7,394 nucleotides of DNA, from contig JBBIQJ010000132.1 in assembly GCA_037442385.1 (NCBI GenBank), positions 1 through 7,394 of the forward strand. Direction: 5' to 3'. Position 1 is the first letter of the stretch. The number at the start of each line of letters is the position of its first letter. Below the pieces are notes generated by a model, which did no database searches, had not been told where the DNA came from, and worked only from the letters and a program-made list of their open reading frames with translations. Of this stretch, positions 6,819 to 7,394 are shown piece after piece. Source of the stretch: LDYB01 sp037442385. GTDB lineage: Bacteria > Armatimonadota > Fimbriimonadia > Fimbriimonadales > GBS-DC. A program made the translations under genes and the position numbers.

Positions 6819-7285
6819 CGCGCCGCCTCCGCCACCTCATCACGCACGGGCAACGGCTCCAGCAGCATCTCTTTGGTGGCAATAAAGGCGTCGCGCGTGT
6901 AGTCGGCTAACTCGTAATCTTCGCGCAGCACAATCGCGCCCGTGGGGCAAGCATCCTGACAGTAGCCACAGTAGATACAGCGCAGGAGGTTAATCTCGTA
7001 GCGCTTGGCATAGCGCTCGCCCGGTGAGTAGCGTTCCGTGTCGGTATTCTCCGCCGCTTCCACATAGATACAGCGCACGGGACACGCCCCGGCACAGAGC
7101 GAGCAGCCAATGCACCGCTCCAGCCCGTTCTCATACCGGAGCAACACATGGCGCCAGCGCGTGCGCGGAAACTGCTCCTTACGCTCCTCCGGGTAGAAAA
7201 CCGTGTCCTTCGGCTCCAGAAAGTGGCGGAGCGTGATTCGCAACCCCTTGCCGATAGGCTTCAACACATCGCGGATGATGTTCAT
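6815..7285 (-). CDS. nuoI: NADH-quinone oxidoreductase subunit I (2x[4Fe-4S] ferredoxin-type)
   Basis: A 156-residue protein carrying two [4Fe-4S] clusters, which in complex I pass electrons from the peripheral arm towards the quinone site. The N-terminal amphipathic stretch (IIRDVLKPIGKGLRITLRHF, 3-22) fits the helix that rests on the membrane arm. The two cluster motifs are CIGCSLCAGACPV (C58, C61, C64, C68) and CIYCGYCQDACPTGAI (C103, C106, C109, C113). Between them are ERYSPGERYAKRYEIN (84-99), and after them DYTRDAFIATKEMLLEPL (128-145). All are typical of NuoI rather than of a free ferredoxin. The length is close to normal. The ATG follows GAGGTG (plus-strand 7291-7296) at five bases and shares ATGA with the stop of the upstream gene. 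No nuoJ follows, because the next gene is convergent. Family assignment is firm; membership of a full complex I cannot be seen here. Confidence 0.93.
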   Translation of the reverse strand: MNIIRDVLKPIGKGLRITLRHFLEPKDTVFYPEERKEQFPRTRWRHVLLRYENGLERCIGCSLCAGACPVRCIYVEAAENTDTERYSPGERYAKRYEINLLRCIYCGYCQDACPTGAIVLREDYELADYTRDAFIATKEMLLEPLPVRDEVAEAAR

Positions 7286-7392
7286 AAGCGCACCTCATTC
7301 CGAATGTCGGTTCCTGCTATTAAAACGGCGTGCCGCCGAGCGTTTCGTACGACCGCCTTGTGGGGCAGTTCATCCAGCGTGTAGTAGAAAAG
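7282..7392 (-). CDS. 3' end of an unidentified gene upstream of nuoI (5' end outside window)
   Basis: On the minus strand one frame is open from the window edge to a TGA (bases 7284-7282) that overlaps the nuoI start as ATGA. It encodes the last 36 residues, a charged soluble ending that includes LDELPHKAVVRNARRHAVLI and finishes RNEVRL. I do not recognise the family. It does not look like the hydrophobic end of NuoH, the usual gene before nuoI. Another frame, ending at a TAA about 37 bases before nuoI, is also open from the edge (ending ETLGGTPF) and is a less likely alternative. The 4-base overlap with nuoI is the main support for this frame. Confidence 0.5.
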   Translation of the reverse strand, partial: LFYYTLDELPHKAVVRNARRHAVLIAGTDIRNEVRL

Positions 7393-7394
7393 CT

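Noticed and set aside
7148..7384. Plus-strand open frame over the nuoI start and upstream gene
   Set aside because: It lies mostly opposite the NuoI N-terminus and its Shine-Dalgarno site. Its composition is Arg/Ala-rich without recognisable motifs.

Overview
This 7.4 kb window looks like ordinary chromosomal DNA from a moderately GC-rich, free-living bacterium. It is densely coded, with no insertion sequence, phage gene, tRNA, rRNA or CRISPR array visible. The sequence does not fix the phylum. A polysaccharide operon beside a complex I subunit, mixed ATG/TTG starts and clear Shine-Dalgarno sites fit an environmental lineage such as Armatimonadota or Chloroflexota, but that placement is only an impression.

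Layout. Positions 1-162 hold the 3' end of a plus-strand gene whose product ends in one membrane helix and a basic tail. A 73-base gap follows, with a perfect -10 hexamer. Next comes a tight five-gene plus-strand unit: an AlgD-like nucleotide-sugar (GDP-mannose) 6-dehydrogenase (236-1552), a GT4 glycosyltransferase (1536-2771), a second, unrelated-looking GT4 glycosyltransferase (2784-3980), a close paralog of the first transferase (3974-5224), and an N-acyl-D-amino-acid deacylase-family amidohydrolase (5244-6818). Consecutive genes overlap by 7-17 bases or are separated by 12-19 bases, so co-transcription and partial translational coupling are likely. On the minus strand, meeting the operon tail to tail with a 4-base stop-codon overlap, is a NuoI-type 2x[4Fe-4S] protein (6815-7285). 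It is preceded by the 3' end of another minus-strand gene (7282-7392) through an ATGA overlap.

How the genes may work together. The dehydrogenase would supply an activated uronic acid, probably GDP-mannuronate. Three cytoplasmic or membrane-associated transferases could place sugars on a lipid-linked or growing surface polysaccharide. Polymerase, flippase and priming transferase genes are not in the window, so this is part of a larger locus. The role of the deacylase is open: it may be a passenger, or it may trim or recycle N-acylated D-amino-acid groups. The NuoI block belongs to respiration and is unrelated in function.

I found no convincing new biological system. The points most worth checking are the deacylase tied to a polysaccharide operon, the paralogous transferases that flank a third one and lack the first glutamate of the usual E-x7-E motif, and a nuoI gene that lacks its usual nuoH/nuoJ neighbours.
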